From assembly GCA_965248075.1 (NCBI GenBank), contig CBDFIL010000003.1, positions 2,356,001 through 2,420,000 on the forward strand: DNA of 64,000 nt. The letters are read 5' to 3'. This DNA is from VXNE01 sp965248075. Lineage in GTDB: Bacteria; Pseudomonadota; Gammaproteobacteria; Pseudomonadales; Azotimanducaceae. Of the stretch, positions 1 to 9,217 are shown one piece after another. Position numbers and translations under genes: made by a program. The notes below the pieces were generated by a model. The model was not told where the DNA came from. It was given only the letters and a program-made list of their open reading frames with translations, and made no database searches. Position 1 is the first letter of the stretch; each line of letters starts with the position of its first letter.

Positions 1-1183
1 CAATCCGACCATCCGCGGCGACACCCGTATCCTGGAAGTGCTCATGGAGAAGGACGAGCAGGCCTACCGCAACATCGGCGATCCTTCCGTCTTCATGGAC
101 GTGCATGACGTGGACGAGGAGGAGAAGATCACCGAGCGGGCCATCGCCATTGGCGAGTCCGCGCGGGATTTCGACAGCCGGCTGACTCCGACCCAAGGTG
201 AAGGCGAAGACCTCCTGGCGATGTTCCTGCAGCCGAGCGGCGAGCCAGCCGAAACGCCACAGCCGACGGCGACACCACCGCCTCCGCTGTCGCTGTTCCC
301 GAGCGAGCTTGAGTACTGCGACGCGGCCTTGCACCGGCTTCGAGAGAGAGGCGCCGACAGGTTGCGCTTCGCGACGGACGTGGACTCGCGGACGCTCACG
401 CTCGATGCACCCGAGGACTTGACCGCCCGCTACGGCTACCTCCCGCCGGAAGTCCTCCCGGACAGCCGCCGTTTCGTCCTCACCACGGACCGCCGCCGAA
501 TGGCCGAGGCCATCGTCGAGAGTCGCCGCGCCGAGTCCGCCTGGCCGTCCCTGCACTATCTCTGGCGCCTGAGCCCCGTCGTGGGCTGGCTGAACGACCG
601 CATGCTGGCGGCTTTCGGGCGTTTCGAGGCTCCGGTGCTCGCCGGCGTGCCTGGCCTCGAACGCAACGAGAGAGTCTTCGTCTTCTCCGGTCTGGTGCCG
701 AACCAGAAAAGCCATCCCCTGGTCTACGAGTGGATCGCCATCTCCTTCGTGGACGAAGTGCCTTCGGCGCCGATACCCTTCGAGAGGCTCATCGAGCGCA
801 CCGGGCTGGGCCGCCGCTCCGTTGCCAACCGGCAGCAGTCCATAGACGTGGCGGCCCTCTCTGCCCTGCTGCCTGAAGCTGTCGCCCGCGCGCGCGAGTA
901 CTTCGTGGCCCGCCGGGATGCCTTTGAGGAAGCCATCAACACCAAGCTGGACGAAGAGCTCCGGGCCCTCGAAGCGTTCAAGGCAAGGCAGCTCAGGCAG
1001 TTGCGGCTCGACCTCCCTCAACCCGGGCGACCCGAGCCAGCCAGGCGCAACCGCGAGGAACGGGCCCGCCACGAGATAGACGCCGTGCACGACGAATACG
1101 TGACCTGGATCGAGGAGACGATGACCACGGAGCCGCAGCCCTGGATCAAGGCCGTCTGCACGATGACCCCAGCCACGGATTGA
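1..1183 (+). CDS. C-terminal part of a SNF2-type helicase (DrmD-like), 5' end outside window
   Basis: The reading frame is open from base 2 and ends at TGA 1181-1183, so the gene starts upstream of the window. The first visible residues (NPTIRGDTRILEVLMEKDEQ, then NIGDPSVFMDVHDVDEEE) look like the segment that follows the helicase C domain in SNF2-like proteins of DISARM loci. After it come a Pro-rich linker, an alpha/beta region with no motif I know, and a charged helical tail rich in Arg and Glu. The ATPase motifs lie outside the window, so helicase identity is inferred from this tail and from the neighbours. In DISARM class 1 the SNF2 protein DrmD is encoded just before the methyltransferase, as here apart from one intervening gene. 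The next gene starts about 50 bp downstream on the same strand. An internal GTG or ATG at 38-46 is not a likely true start. Confidence 0.6.
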   Translation, partial: NPTIRGDTRILEVLMEKDEQAYRNIGDPSVFMDVHDVDEEEKITERAIAIGESARDFDSRLTPTQGEGEDLLAMFLQPSGEPAETPQPTATPPPPLSLFPSELEYCDAALHRLRERGADRLRFATDVDSRTLTLDAPEDLTARYGYLPPEVLPDSRRFVLTTDRRRMAEAIVESRRAESAWPSLHYLWRLSPVVGWLNDRMLAAFGRFEAPVLAGVPGLERNERVFVFSGLVPNQKSHPLVYEWIAISFVDEVPSAPIPFERLIERTGLGRRSVANRQQSIDVAALSALLPEAVARAREYFVARRDAFEEAINTKLDEELRALEAFKARQLRQLRLDLPQPGRPEPARRNREERARHEIDAVHDEYVTWIEETMTTEPQPWIKAVCTMTPATD

Positions 1184-1234
1184 CGCCTGCGTCTCCTCAA
1201 CCCCGCCACGAGCCGATGACGATCCGGGTGCTCG

Positions 1235-2953
1235 GTGGTATCGTCCCAACGCCTTGCCCATGGGGCTTCTGTCCCCAAGCGCGGAGAAGCCGCCACGAAC
1301 ATCAACGCCAGCATCGTCGATCAGCAGGTGGCCGGTGTCGTAGAGACGCACCCGGAGTGGTTCCTTGCGGGCGACGAGAACATGCGCAAATCCGCTGCCT
1401 TCGTGCTGCTGTGCATGGCTAACGCCCTCGACTTGCCGCGTGCGGAGTGCGCGGAGTTGCTGACGGATGGCGGAAACGACGCCGGCGTCGACGGCCTGCA
1501 CACCGGGGATGTGGAGGACGGCGCGTTCGTCGTCACGATCTTCCAGGGCAAGTACCGGGTCGCCGACCTCGAGGGATCGGCGAACTTCCCCGAAAACGGC
1601 GTCCAGAAGGCCATCCAGACCGTCGAAGCGCTGTTCGATCCGAACAGAACCGTTGCGTTGAATCCAAAGATCAGGCCCCTGATCGAGGAGATTCGCTCCC
1701 TGATCCGCGACGGCTACATCCCCACGGTGCGCGTAGTGTTGTGCAACAACGGCGCGAAATGGACGGCCCAGGCCGACCGTTGGGTCGATCAGGCGAAACA
1801 GGACTGGGGCGAACAGGTCGAGTTCCTCCACTTCAATCACGATGCCGTCGTGCGGTCCCTGCAACGCGGGCCGCGGGTCGATGCCGTGCTCACGCTGAGC
1901 GGCGGGATCGTCGCCGAAGACCTGAACTTCAAGCGCGTGCTCGTGGGGCGGATCTCCGTCCATGAACTGCACCGCATCTTCGAGGAGCACGGGGACCGGC
2001 TACTCGAACGAAACATCCGCCGCTACCTCGGACACGCCAATCGCGTCAATGCGGACATCCGAGCCACGCTGCTCGACGCGAACGCCTCCGCCGACTTCTA
2101 CTTCTACAACAATGGCATCACCGTCGTTTGCGACCGGCTGGACTACAACGCGCTGCAGAAGTCGGACTACCGCGTCCAGCTCAAGAACCTGCAGGTGATC
2201 AACGGCGGCCAGACTTGCCGTGTCATCTACCAGACGTTGAGCGAGAACGTTTCCTGCGCGCCGGATGCCTACCTTCTGATACGGATCTACCAGTTGCCCG
2301 AGGGGTCGGCGGAGGTCGTGCAGGCCATCACGAAGGCGACCAACAGCCAGAGTCCCGTGGACCTGCGCGACCTGCGTTCCAATGACGAGTGGCAGCGAAC
2401 GCTGGGGCTTGGCATGGCGCAACTCGGGTATGCCTACCGGCGGCATCGAGAGGAAGGGGGGACGGGCGCCGGCGAGGTGACGAGCGCCGGCGTGGCCGAA
2501 GCCGTGCTCGCGGTCTGGCGGGAAAGACCGCACCAGGCGAAGTTCCGTCGCCCGGAGCACTTCGGAAGGCTGTACGATCTGATCTTCCGGAATCTCAACG
2601 CGGCGCAGGCGTTGACCGCCACGCTGATCTACCGGGCCGTCGAACGCCGGCGCAAGGACGGGGCGGGCGCGCCGCCAGACTATGTCGCGTATGCGTCGCA
2701 CCACCTGGCCATGATGATCGGGCGAGAGATGCTGCGCGATCTGGGCGTGACCGTGGAGGACGTTTCACATCGGAGCTTCGCACAGTTCGAAGACGCGTTG
2801 ACCGGAGAAGGTGACCGCTATTACGCCCTTGCCATGGACGCCCTGGCGGAAGCTCTGCGCTCCTGTTATGGCGACCGCGACATCTCGCTCCAGCAACTCG
2901 CCGCCACTTTCCGGCGTGGTGACCTGCTCGAGATGCTGGATGCCGCCGCCTGA
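1235..2953 (+). CDS. AIPR family protein with nuclease-like N terminus
   Basis: 572 residues from a GTG start; the start is uncertain because no good ribosome site is visible and N-terminal conservation cannot be judged. The core has the AIPR (abortive infection phage resistance) hallmarks: YNNGI around residues 291-295 and INGGQT around 322-327. Residues 80-106 read GGNDAGVDGLH, an acidic stretch, then FQGKY. This spacing of Asp and Q-x-K resembles a PD-(D/E)XK nuclease core such as those in Mrr-like domains. AIPR proteins occur in phage-defence loci, but their biochemical role is not well settled. The gene lies between the SNF2-like and methyltransferase genes on the same strand, only 21 bp from the latter, so it is probably cotranscribed. 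The family call is fairly firm; nuclease activity is inference. Confidence 0.75.
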   Translation: MVSSQRLAHGASVPKRGEAATNINASIVDQQVAGVVETHPEWFLAGDENMRKSAAFVLLCMANALDLPRAECAELLTDGGNDAGVDGLHTGDVEDGAFVVTIFQGKYRVADLEGSANFPENGVQKAIQTVEALFDPNRTVALNPKIRPLIEEIRSLIRDGYIPTVRVVLCNNGAKWTAQADRWVDQAKQDWGEQVEFLHFNHDAVVRSLQRGPRVDAVLTLSGGIVAEDLNFKRVLVGRISVHELHRIFEEHGDRLLERNIRRYLGHANRVNADIRATLLDANASADFYFYNNGITVVCDRLDYNALQKSDYRVQLKNLQVINGGQTCRVIYQTLSENVSCAPDAYLLIRIYQLPEGSAEVVQAITKATNSQSPVDLRDLRSNDEWQRTLGLGMAQLGYAYRRHREEGGTGAGEVTSAGVAEAVLAVWRERPHQAKFRRPEHFGRLYDLIFRNLNAAQALTATLIYRAVERRRKDGAGAPPDYVAYASHHLAMMIGREMLRDLGVTVEDVSHRSFAQFEDALTGEGDRYYALAMDALAEALRSCYGDRDISLQQLAATFRRGDLLEMLDAAA

Positions 2954-2974
2954 GCCGAGCGGGACGAAACGGAC

Positions 2975-5900
2975 ATGCCCACCACCTTCACCGGCATCCA
3001 GAACGAGAACGAGTTCTACAGCCACCACTACCTGTCGGAGGTGTTCGCGAGGGACATTCAGGAAACCACCGCCCGCTGGCGGGAGTCCGCGACCGAAGGT
3101 GAGAAGGGAGTGCGCCCGCCCGACCAGGCCCTGCGCGCCTTGGCGCGGCCCTACCTGCAGTTTCGTCAACGGTTTGGTCGCGAACGGCGACACGAAGCCC
3201 GCGTGCGCCTCCAGCGGGAGTGGTTCCGACAACTGCTCGATGCCTTGGGCTACGACTTTCGGCCCGCCAGCCATGTTCTGAACGAGGAGACCGGCGAAGA
3301 GCTGCCGGTCCTCTACGCAGGCGGCATCCGGCACGGCACGGCGCAGCTTCTCATCCTCGGCGCGTACGACCCAGACGGGGAAGACGAGGACCCGCTCTCG
3401 CTCCGTCCCCACCCGGCACAGTTCCATGGTGAGGCGCCGCCGCCGGAAGGGCTTCTGAGCGAGACCTGGGATGACATAGTCACCCGGCGCATCTTCGGCC
3501 AGCAGCAACCGGCGCGCTGGGTGCTGCTCCTGTCGCCGGGGCAAATCCTCCTCCTCGAACGAGGCAAGTGGACCCACAATCGTCTGCTGCGCTTCGTTCT
3601 CGACGACATCCTCGGCCGACGCGAAACATCTACGCTACAGGCCACGGCCGCTCTCCTGCATCGCGACTGCCTGCTCCCGGCCGAAGGCGCGAGCCTGCAC
3701 GACGATCTGGAGGACAACAGCCACAAGCACGCCTTCGCCGTCTCCAACGACCTCAAATTCGCCTTGCGCGAGTCCATCGAAATGATCGGCAACGAGGCCA
3801 TCCGCTACCTGCGCGAGGTGCGCAAGGAGCGGGTGTATGAACTCGACGAAAAACTCGCAGGCGAGCTTGGCCTCGAAGCCCTGCGCTACATGTACCGGCT
3901 GCTGTTCCTGTTCTACATCGAGGCCCGCCCCGAGCTCGGCTACGCTCCAGTCGACGCCGAAGCGTACCGCAAGGGCTACAGCCTGGAGCACCTGCGTGAC
4001 CTGGAACTCGTCCGCCTCACGGGCGGTGAATCCCTGGACGGCTACTACATCCACGAGAGCATCCAGATGCTCTTCCGCCTTATCCGGGACGGGTTCGAGG
4101 GGCGGGAATCCAACCTGCTCGCTGGCGCGGTCCACAACACGTTCGATATCCGTGCGCTGGACAGCGCCCTGTTCCGCAAGGGCGCGACGCCCCTGCTGGA
4201 CTCGGTGAAGCTGTGCAACCAGACGCTGCAACAGGTCATCCGGCTGATGTCCCTCACGCGGCCGGCGAGGGGCCGGAACCGTCGTCGCGGCCGCATCTCC
4301 TACGCCCAACTCGGGATCAACCAGCTCGGCGCCGTGTACGAGGCGCTCTTGTCCTACCGCGGCTTCTTCGCGGAAGAGGACCTCTACGAAGTGAAGCGCG
4401 CCGGCGAAGACCCGGACGAAATGGCCACCGCCTGGTTCGTACCGCTACGCGAACTGCACAAGTACACAGAAGAGGAGCGGGTGTTCGAAACGAACGCAGA
4501 CGGGCTGAAGAAGCTGAAGGTCCACCCGAAGGGCCGCTTCGTCTACCGCCTGGCGGGGCGGGAACGTCAGAAAAGCGCCAGCTACTACACCCCGGAGAGC
4601 CTGACGAAATGCGTCGTCAAGTACGCGCTCAAGGAACTCATCCCGGACGACATGCCGGCGCAACGCATCCTCGACCTCACCGTGTGCGAACCGGCCATGG
4701 GTTCCGCCGCCTTCCTGAACGAAGCGGTCAATCAACTCGCGGAGAAGTACCTGGACCGCCGGCAGCGCGAACTCGGTGAACGGATCTCCCACGCGGACTA
4801 CGCGGACGAGTTGCAGAAGGTGAAGCACTACATCGCGGACCGCAACGTTCACGGGGTGGACTCGAACCCGGTGGCCGGCGAACTGGCGGAAGTCTCCCTG
4901 TGGCTCAACTGCATCCACAAGGACGGCCACGTCCCGTGGTTCGGATTCCAGATCGTCTGCGGCAACTCGCTGGTGGGTGCGCGACGGCAGGTCTACCACA
5001 AGAGCAAGCTCGTAAAGCAGAAGAAGGCCGGGCTCTGGTTCAGTCACGCGCCGGATCGGGTGGAACCGCGAGAGGCTGACGGCAGCAACGGCGGCGTGGA
5101 GGCTTCGTCGTCGGCGCACCGCGGCACCATCCGGCCGTCTCGCCTCCCGGGGACCGTCTACCACTTCCTGCTGCCCGACCCGGGAATGGCCGACTACCGC
5201 AACAAGGCCGCCCGACAACTGGAACTGGAGAACTTCGAGCGCATCGCGGCGTGGCGAAAGACCTTTTGCCAGCCGTTCGCGGAGGACGCCATCGCCGAGC
5301 TCGAGGCCCTCTCGGACCGCATTGACGAGCTGTGGGCACTGCACACCGAACAACTCGCCCGTGACCGAATCGAGACGGAAGACACCCTGTCAGTCTGGGG
5401 CGGCTCCGACGAGACGCGCAGAAGGACCTCCAATGAGTGGAAGGACCGCATCCGCGCCCAAGGCGTGTTCAGCGAAGGCACCCGCTCGGCCAGCCCGTAC
5501 CGACGCCTCAAACTCGCGATGGACTACTGGTGTGCGCTCTGGTTCTGGCCTATCGACCAGGCGGAACTGCTTCCCACGCCGGACGACTTCTTGAACGAAA
5601 TTAGCCTCGTCCTCACCGGATCCGTATTCCAACCGGGGATCGGACCGAACCAGACCTCCGATCTCTTCGGCAAGGAATACGCGGAGCACGGCGATAGCAT
5701 CGCCAGACGCATCAGCAACGAGATCGGCATGTTGGACCTCGACAAGGTGTTCGAGCAGTTTCCGCGGCTCAAGTTCGTGGACGACATGGCGACGCGGCGA
5801 CGCTTCCATCATTGGGAGTTGGTGTTCGCCGACATCTTCTACGGGTGTCGGGCGGACGGGGAGGTGCGAGGCGGGTTCGATCTAGTGCTTGGGAACCCGC

Positions 5901-7900
5901 CCTGGATCAAGGTGGAGTGGAAGGAAGCGGGTGTGTTGGGCGACTTCGATCCTTCGTTGGCGCTGCGGGAGCGTTCCGCAGTGGAGTTGACGAGCAGGCG
6001 GGACGAGGCGTTCGAGCGATTTCGCCGGTTGCGCGAGGCTTGGATTGCTGACGTGGAGGATTCGGAAGCGACGCAGGCGTTTCTCAATGCGATCCAGAAC
6101 TACGCCCCCTTAGCGAAGCAGCAGACCAATCTGTACAAGTGTTTCTTACCGCAGGCTTGGATGATTGGGAGCGAGTCGGGCGTGGCCGGATTCCTGCATC
6201 CAGAAGGCATCTACGACGATCCGAAGGGCGGGGGCTTTCGCCGCGCCGTGTATTCGCGACTGCGGTCACATTTCCAGTTTCAGAATTCCTTGATACTGTT
6301 CCCAATTGCGCATCGTGCGAAATTCAGCGTCAACGTATACGGTAGGTTGCTCGCTTCGCCGCGATTCGTCCACGTCGCGAATCTCTTTGCCCCTGCCACC
6401 GTCGATGCCGCGTTTGCCCACGACGGCAAGGGCTCCGTGCCAGGTATCAAGGACGAAGAGGGCAAATGGAACACCATCGGGCACCGCTCCCGTGTGCTCC
6501 GGGTTGACGAGGTTGCGCTTGCGACCTTCGCGTCGCTCTACGAGGGAAGCGGTACCCCGGCAAACGAGGCGCGACTTCCGGCAGTGCACTCCCGCCCGCT
6601 ATTGGCCGCAGCCCGAAAACTCGCGGCTCACCCGAGACGGCTCTCGGATCTTAGCGGTACGTATCACACCACGGGCCATTGGCATGAGACCGGAGCACAA
6701 AAGGACGGCACCATTCGGAGAGAGACTCGCTTTCCAAAGAGCATCGAAGAGTTCGTGCTGTCAGGCCCACACTTCGCGGTTGGTAATCCCCTAAGCAAAA
6801 CCCCACGGGAGAATTGTGCTACTAAGGCAGATTATGATGTATTGGATCTATCTGTTCTACCGGACGATTATCTTCCACGGACGAACTACGTTCCAGCATG
6901 TGACACGTGTGAGTATTCGCAAAGGACGCCAAAGGTCGATTGGTCGAAGGAAAGCAGCACTCAGGCACGGAAAGTAACGGACTTTTATCGCGTCGCCAAT
7001 CGAGCCATGGTCGGGACAGCGGGCGAACGAACGTTAGTAACCGCGTTGATTGCCAAGGGGCTCTCCAGTATTCATGCCGTAGTCGCTACTGCGTTCAAGG
7101 ACCCGCTCCTCTGCGTCGATTTCGCCGGCCTGTCGGCTTCTGTTGTCCTTGACTTCTTCGTCAAGAGTACGGGAGCCAGCAACTTGAACGCGAGTCTACT
7201 GAAACGCCTTCCCATCCTTGCCGAGGATTGCCCAACAGGAGTTCGAAATGCCCTTCGAGTACGAGCTCTCTGTCTCTCATGTCTGACGACCCACTATGCC
7301 GATTTGTGGGAACAGATCTGCGACACGCCGCTGCCCGAAGACCAGTCCCGCCGCCACATCGACGCCTTCAACGCGGATCGCTGGACGAACTCCGACCGCC
7401 GTCTGCCCCCGAACTTCTTTGCGGAACTCACACCAAACTGGAACCGCAACGTCGCCCTGCGCTCCGATTATGCACGCCGCCAAGCCATGGTCGAGATCGA
7501 CGTCTTGGCTGCCAAAGCCCTTGGCCTCACGTTGGACGAGCTTCTCACCATCTACCGCGTGCAGTTCCCCGTCATGCGCCAATACGAAGCCGACACCTAC
7601 TACGACGCCAACGGGCGCATCGTCTTCACCGCCTCCAAGGGCCTCCCGGGCTTAGGCCTTCCGCGAAAGGCGATCAAGGGCGACACGTCCTACAGTGTCT
7701 ACACTCCCACACTTGGGGACAGCAATCTGGCCTTGGGCTTGGAGGACGTGTCCGGTTTGGACTCCGGGACGATCCGTCGCCAAAGTGTGGACAATACGCA
7801 ACCCTGCGGTAGCGTGCCCTGTGAAGTCGAGTACGTCGCACCGTTCACTGCTGCTGATCGCGAGCGGGACTACCGAGCGGCTTGGGACGAATTGACCTAA
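2975..7900 (+). CDS. Large DrmMI/Eco57I-like adenine DNA methyltransferase
   Basis: 1,641 residues. SAM-binding motif I is CEPAMGSAAFL from about residue 571, and the catalytic amino-methyltransferase motif IV is NPPW at 974-977, in LVLGNPPWIKVEWKE. The ~560 residues before motif I are mostly helical and may hold a regulatory or nuclease-related domain. About 400 residues lie between motifs I and IV, as in PglX/DrmMI-type enzymes. The last third should hold the target-recognition region. The enzyme probably methylates adenine in host DNA so that the partner helicases spare it. The ATG start follows the AIPR stop by 21 bp. Base composition falls sharply around 6.7-7.1 kb inside the gene (28 of 60 bases are G or C at 6841-6900), which fits exchange of the specificity region. 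No frame break is seen. Confidence 0.85.
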   Translation: MPTTFTGIQNENEFYSHHYLSEVFARDIQETTARWRESATEGEKGVRPPDQALRALARPYLQFRQRFGRERRHEARVRLQREWFRQLLDALGYDFRPASHVLNEETGEELPVLYAGGIRHGTAQLLILGAYDPDGEDEDPLSLRPHPAQFHGEAPPPEGLLSETWDDIVTRRIFGQQQPARWVLLLSPGQILLLERGKWTHNRLLRFVLDDILGRRETSTLQATAALLHRDCLLPAEGASLHDDLEDNSHKHAFAVSNDLKFALRESIEMIGNEAIRYLREVRKERVYELDEKLAGELGLEALRYMYRLLFLFYIEARPELGYAPVDAEAYRKGYSLEHLRDLELVRLTGGESLDGYYIHESIQMLFRLIRDGFEGRESNLLAGAVHNTFDIRALDSALFRKGATPLLDSVKLCNQTLQQVIRLMSLTRPARGRNRRRGRISYAQLGINQLGAVYEALLSYRGFFAEEDLYEVKRAGEDPDEMATAWFVPLRELHKYTEEERVFETNADGLKKLKVHPKGRFVYRLAGRERQKSASYYTPESLTKCVVKYALKELIPDDMPAQRILDLTVCEPAMGSAAFLNEAVNQLAEKYLDRRQRELGERISHADYADELQKVKHYIADRNVHGVDSNPVAGELAEVSLWLNCIHKDGHVPWFGFQIVCGNSLVGARRQVYHKSKLVKQKKAGLWFSHAPDRVEPREADGSNGGVEASSSAHRGTIRPSRLPGTVYHFLLPDPGMADYRNKAARQLELENFERIAAWRKTFCQPFAEDAIAELEALSDRIDELWALHTEQLARDRIETEDTLSVWGGSDETRRRTSNEWKDRIRAQGVFSEGTRSASPYRRLKLAMDYWCALWFWPIDQAELLPTPDDFLNEISLVLTGSVFQPGIGPNQTSDLFGKEYAEHGDSIARRISNEIGMLDLDKVFEQFPRLKFVDDMATRRRFHHWELVFADIFYGCRADGEVRGGFDLVLGNPPWIKVEWKEAGVLGDFDPSLALRERSAVELTSRRDEAFERFRRLREAWIADVEDSEATQAFLNAIQNYAPLAKQQTNLYKCFLPQAWMIGSESGVAGFLHPEGIYDDPKGGGFRRAVYSRLRSHFQFQNSLILFPIAHRAKFSVNVYGRLLASPRFVHVANLFAPATVDAAFAHDGKGSVPGIKDEEGKWNTIGHRSRVLRVDEVALATFASLYEGSGTPANEARLPAVHSRPLLAAARKLAAHPRRLSDLSGTYHTTGHWHETGAQKDGTIRRETRFPKSIEEFVLSGPHFAVGNPLSKTPRENCATKADYDVLDLSVLPDDYLPRTNYVPACDTCEYSQRTPKVDWSKESSTQARKVTDFYRVANRAMVGTAGERTLVTALIAKGLSSIHAVVATAFKDPLLCVDFAGLSASVVLDFFVKSTGASNLNASLLKRLPILAEDCPTGVRNALRVRALCLSCLTTHYADLWEQICDTPLPEDQSRRHIDAFNADRWTNSDRRLPPNFFAELTPNWNRNVALRSDYARRQAMVEIDVLAAKALGLTLDELLTIYRVQFPVMRQYEADTYYDANGRIVFTASKGLPGLGLPRKAIKGDTSYSVYTPTLGDSNLALGLEDVSGLDSGTIRRQSVDNTQPCGSVPCEVEYVAPFTAADRERDYRAAWDELT

Positions 7901-7914
7901 ACGGGGCCTTAAAG

Positions 7915-7944
7915 TTCGACCGAGAGTTCAACTGGTAGTATGAA
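7915..7944 (+). promoter_or_regulatory. Possible promoter of the TIR/Nmad2 cassette
   Basis: TTCGAC at 7915-7920 and TATGAA at 7939-7944 are 18 bases apart, just after the methyltransferase stop and ahead of the membrane-protein gene. Both hexamers depart from consensus, so this is only a suggestion that the cassette has its own promoter. Confidence 0.25.
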
Positions 7945-8010
7945 CACAAAAGACGGCTAAAGTTCGCAAAGGAGTCGGCGGTCCTGACCAAGGATTACGA
8001 AGTCTATCGA

Positions 8011-8577
8011 TTGAACGCCGAGTCAGCCGACCAGCTGGACCAGCGGCGTGACCTGACGGTTCGGCACTACGGCGTAGCCTGTGTAGCTATGACGGTCGGT
8101 GCCGCGGGCATGTTTGTGGACCGCCCCTGGGTGTCGGCCGTTCTTGGCTTGATGCTGGCTGCCACGGGCGTTGCTTGGAGAACCACTTTGACAAGTCTTA
8201 CGGCGAAGCTCGCGGCAAAGAACGCCGTACTCACGAACATGGAAGCCGAAACAGACATCTATCCATTTCTGACCAAGGAACAACGCCGGTGGGAGGAGCT
8301 TGGTCGTTGGCCTCTTGAGAAGTCGCTAAAGGTGGTTCCTTTCGTCTTTGTGGCCATTGGCCTAATATTCGTCGGGGCCGCGGCCTTGGGGCCTTTGACG
8401 GCCAGCTGCGATGTGGGCGGTGGAACGCCCCTTGGATTGCAGGGAAGCCATCCCGCGACCCCTAATGGCCAGTTGTTGCTCGGACCAAACGTCGCTACCC
8501 CACCAGAGCGGTTGCGCAGGAACCGCTCTCTTCCGTTGCGTGGCCGTATGGACGTTCCGCGCCCCAACGCATCGTGA
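8011..8577 (+). CDS. Two-helix membrane protein (RipA/SLATT-like), putative effector
   Basis: 188 residues from TTG 8011. The frame is open upstream to 7939, and AAAGGAG at 7968-7974 precedes an in-frame CTG at 7984; starting there would add DYEVYRL-type residues usual at the N terminus of this family. The true start is therefore unsettled. Helices fall at roughly residues 22-57 and 106-128, separated by a conserved-looking segment (LTAKLAAKNAVLTNMEAE, then PFLTKEQ). This matches the layout of RipA-family octameric and SLATT-like membrane proteins, which are encoded with signalling or TIR proteins in immune loci and are thought to act on the membrane. The tail after the second helix is Pro/Arg-rich and unlike the family. 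The TIR-like gene follows 150 bp downstream; that gap holds nothing I recognise. The function is inferred from architecture and context. Confidence 0.6.
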   Translation: MNAESADQLDQRRDLTVRHYGVACVAMTVGAAGMFVDRPWVSAVLGLMLAATGVAWRTTLTSLTAKLAAKNAVLTNMEAETDIYPFLTKEQRRWEELGRWPLEKSLKVVPFVFVAIGLIFVGAAALGPLTASCDVGGGTPLGLQGSHPATPNGQLLLGPNVATPPERLRRNRSLPLRGRMDVPRPNAS

Positions 8578-8727
8578 ATACAATCTATTGATCCAGCCCA
8601 CCGGCGGTCGTGGCCGCAGATATTGGCTAGACGTCGGCTTGTCGGTCTTGACCGAGGAGAGGCGTTCTGCCAAAGTGCCCCGTGCGTTTGAACACATGAA
8701 TTGGGGCAACGAGAAGACCAGCAGACC

Positions 8728-9204
8728 GTGACGAATACCACCCGAAACGTCTTTGTCAGCCACGTCCATGAGGACGACAAGGGGCTTGCTGATCTAAGAG
8801 CCCTTCTTCAACGTCACGGGATGACTGTGCGGGACTATTCGATCCGTTCTGACAACCCCAACAACGCTCACGCAGAGGAATACATAAAATACCAGATCCT
8901 CGCCCCTAGGATTCAGCAATGCAGTACACTCGTTGTCTACGTCTCTCCAGATACAAGGTGGAGCGAGTGGGTGAACTGGGAGATTGACTACGCGCACAAG
9001 CTGGGCAAGAGGATCGTCGGCGCCTACGAAAATGGAGCCGCAGGGTGCGAGCTCCCCGATAACCTGGAAGACTATCGTGACGCCTTGGTCGGTTGGCGTG
9101 GAGGCGATATCGTTGACGCGATAGAAGGCCGTTTGAACGAATCCCGCGGTCCCGATGGAACGCGACCTACGTCCAGGAACATCATTCGTCACGACTGTCG
9201 TTGA
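8728..9204 (+). CDS. TIR-like (MTH538/ThsB type) domain protein
   Basis: 158 residues from GTG 8728, where the family-like sequence begins (NVFVSHVHEDD). A longer TTG start at 8701 is possible. The protein is a single domain: beta strand VFVSHVHEDD, a helix with LRALLQRHG, STLVVYVSPDT, then WSEWVNWEIDYAHKLGKRIVG. The Glu at about residue 85 in the NWEI motif is at the position of the catalytic Glu of TIR NADases and the MTH538/DUF1863 group that includes Thoeris ThsB. Such proteins make or act on NAD-derived signals during phage infection. It sits between a membrane protein and an Nmad2 protein, so it may be the sensor or signal generator of this cassette. No ThsA-like partner is seen. Local composition is less GC-rich than in flanking genes. 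Confidence 0.75.
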   Translation: MTNTTRNVFVSHVHEDDKGLADLRALLQRHGMTVRDYSIRSDNPNNAHAEEYIKYQILAPRIQQCSTLVVYVSPDTRWSEWVNWEIDYAHKLGKRIVGAYENGAAGCELPDNLEDYRDALVGWRGGDIVDAIEGRLNESRGPDGTRPTSRNIIRHDCR

Positions 9205-9217
9205 TGGCCGGTACTCT

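Noticed and set aside
8728..9204. Thoeris system
   Set aside because: The TIR-like protein resembles ThsB, but no ThsA (SIR2/SLOG or membrane ThsA) is encoded nearby. The neighbours are Nmad2 and a two-helix membrane protein.
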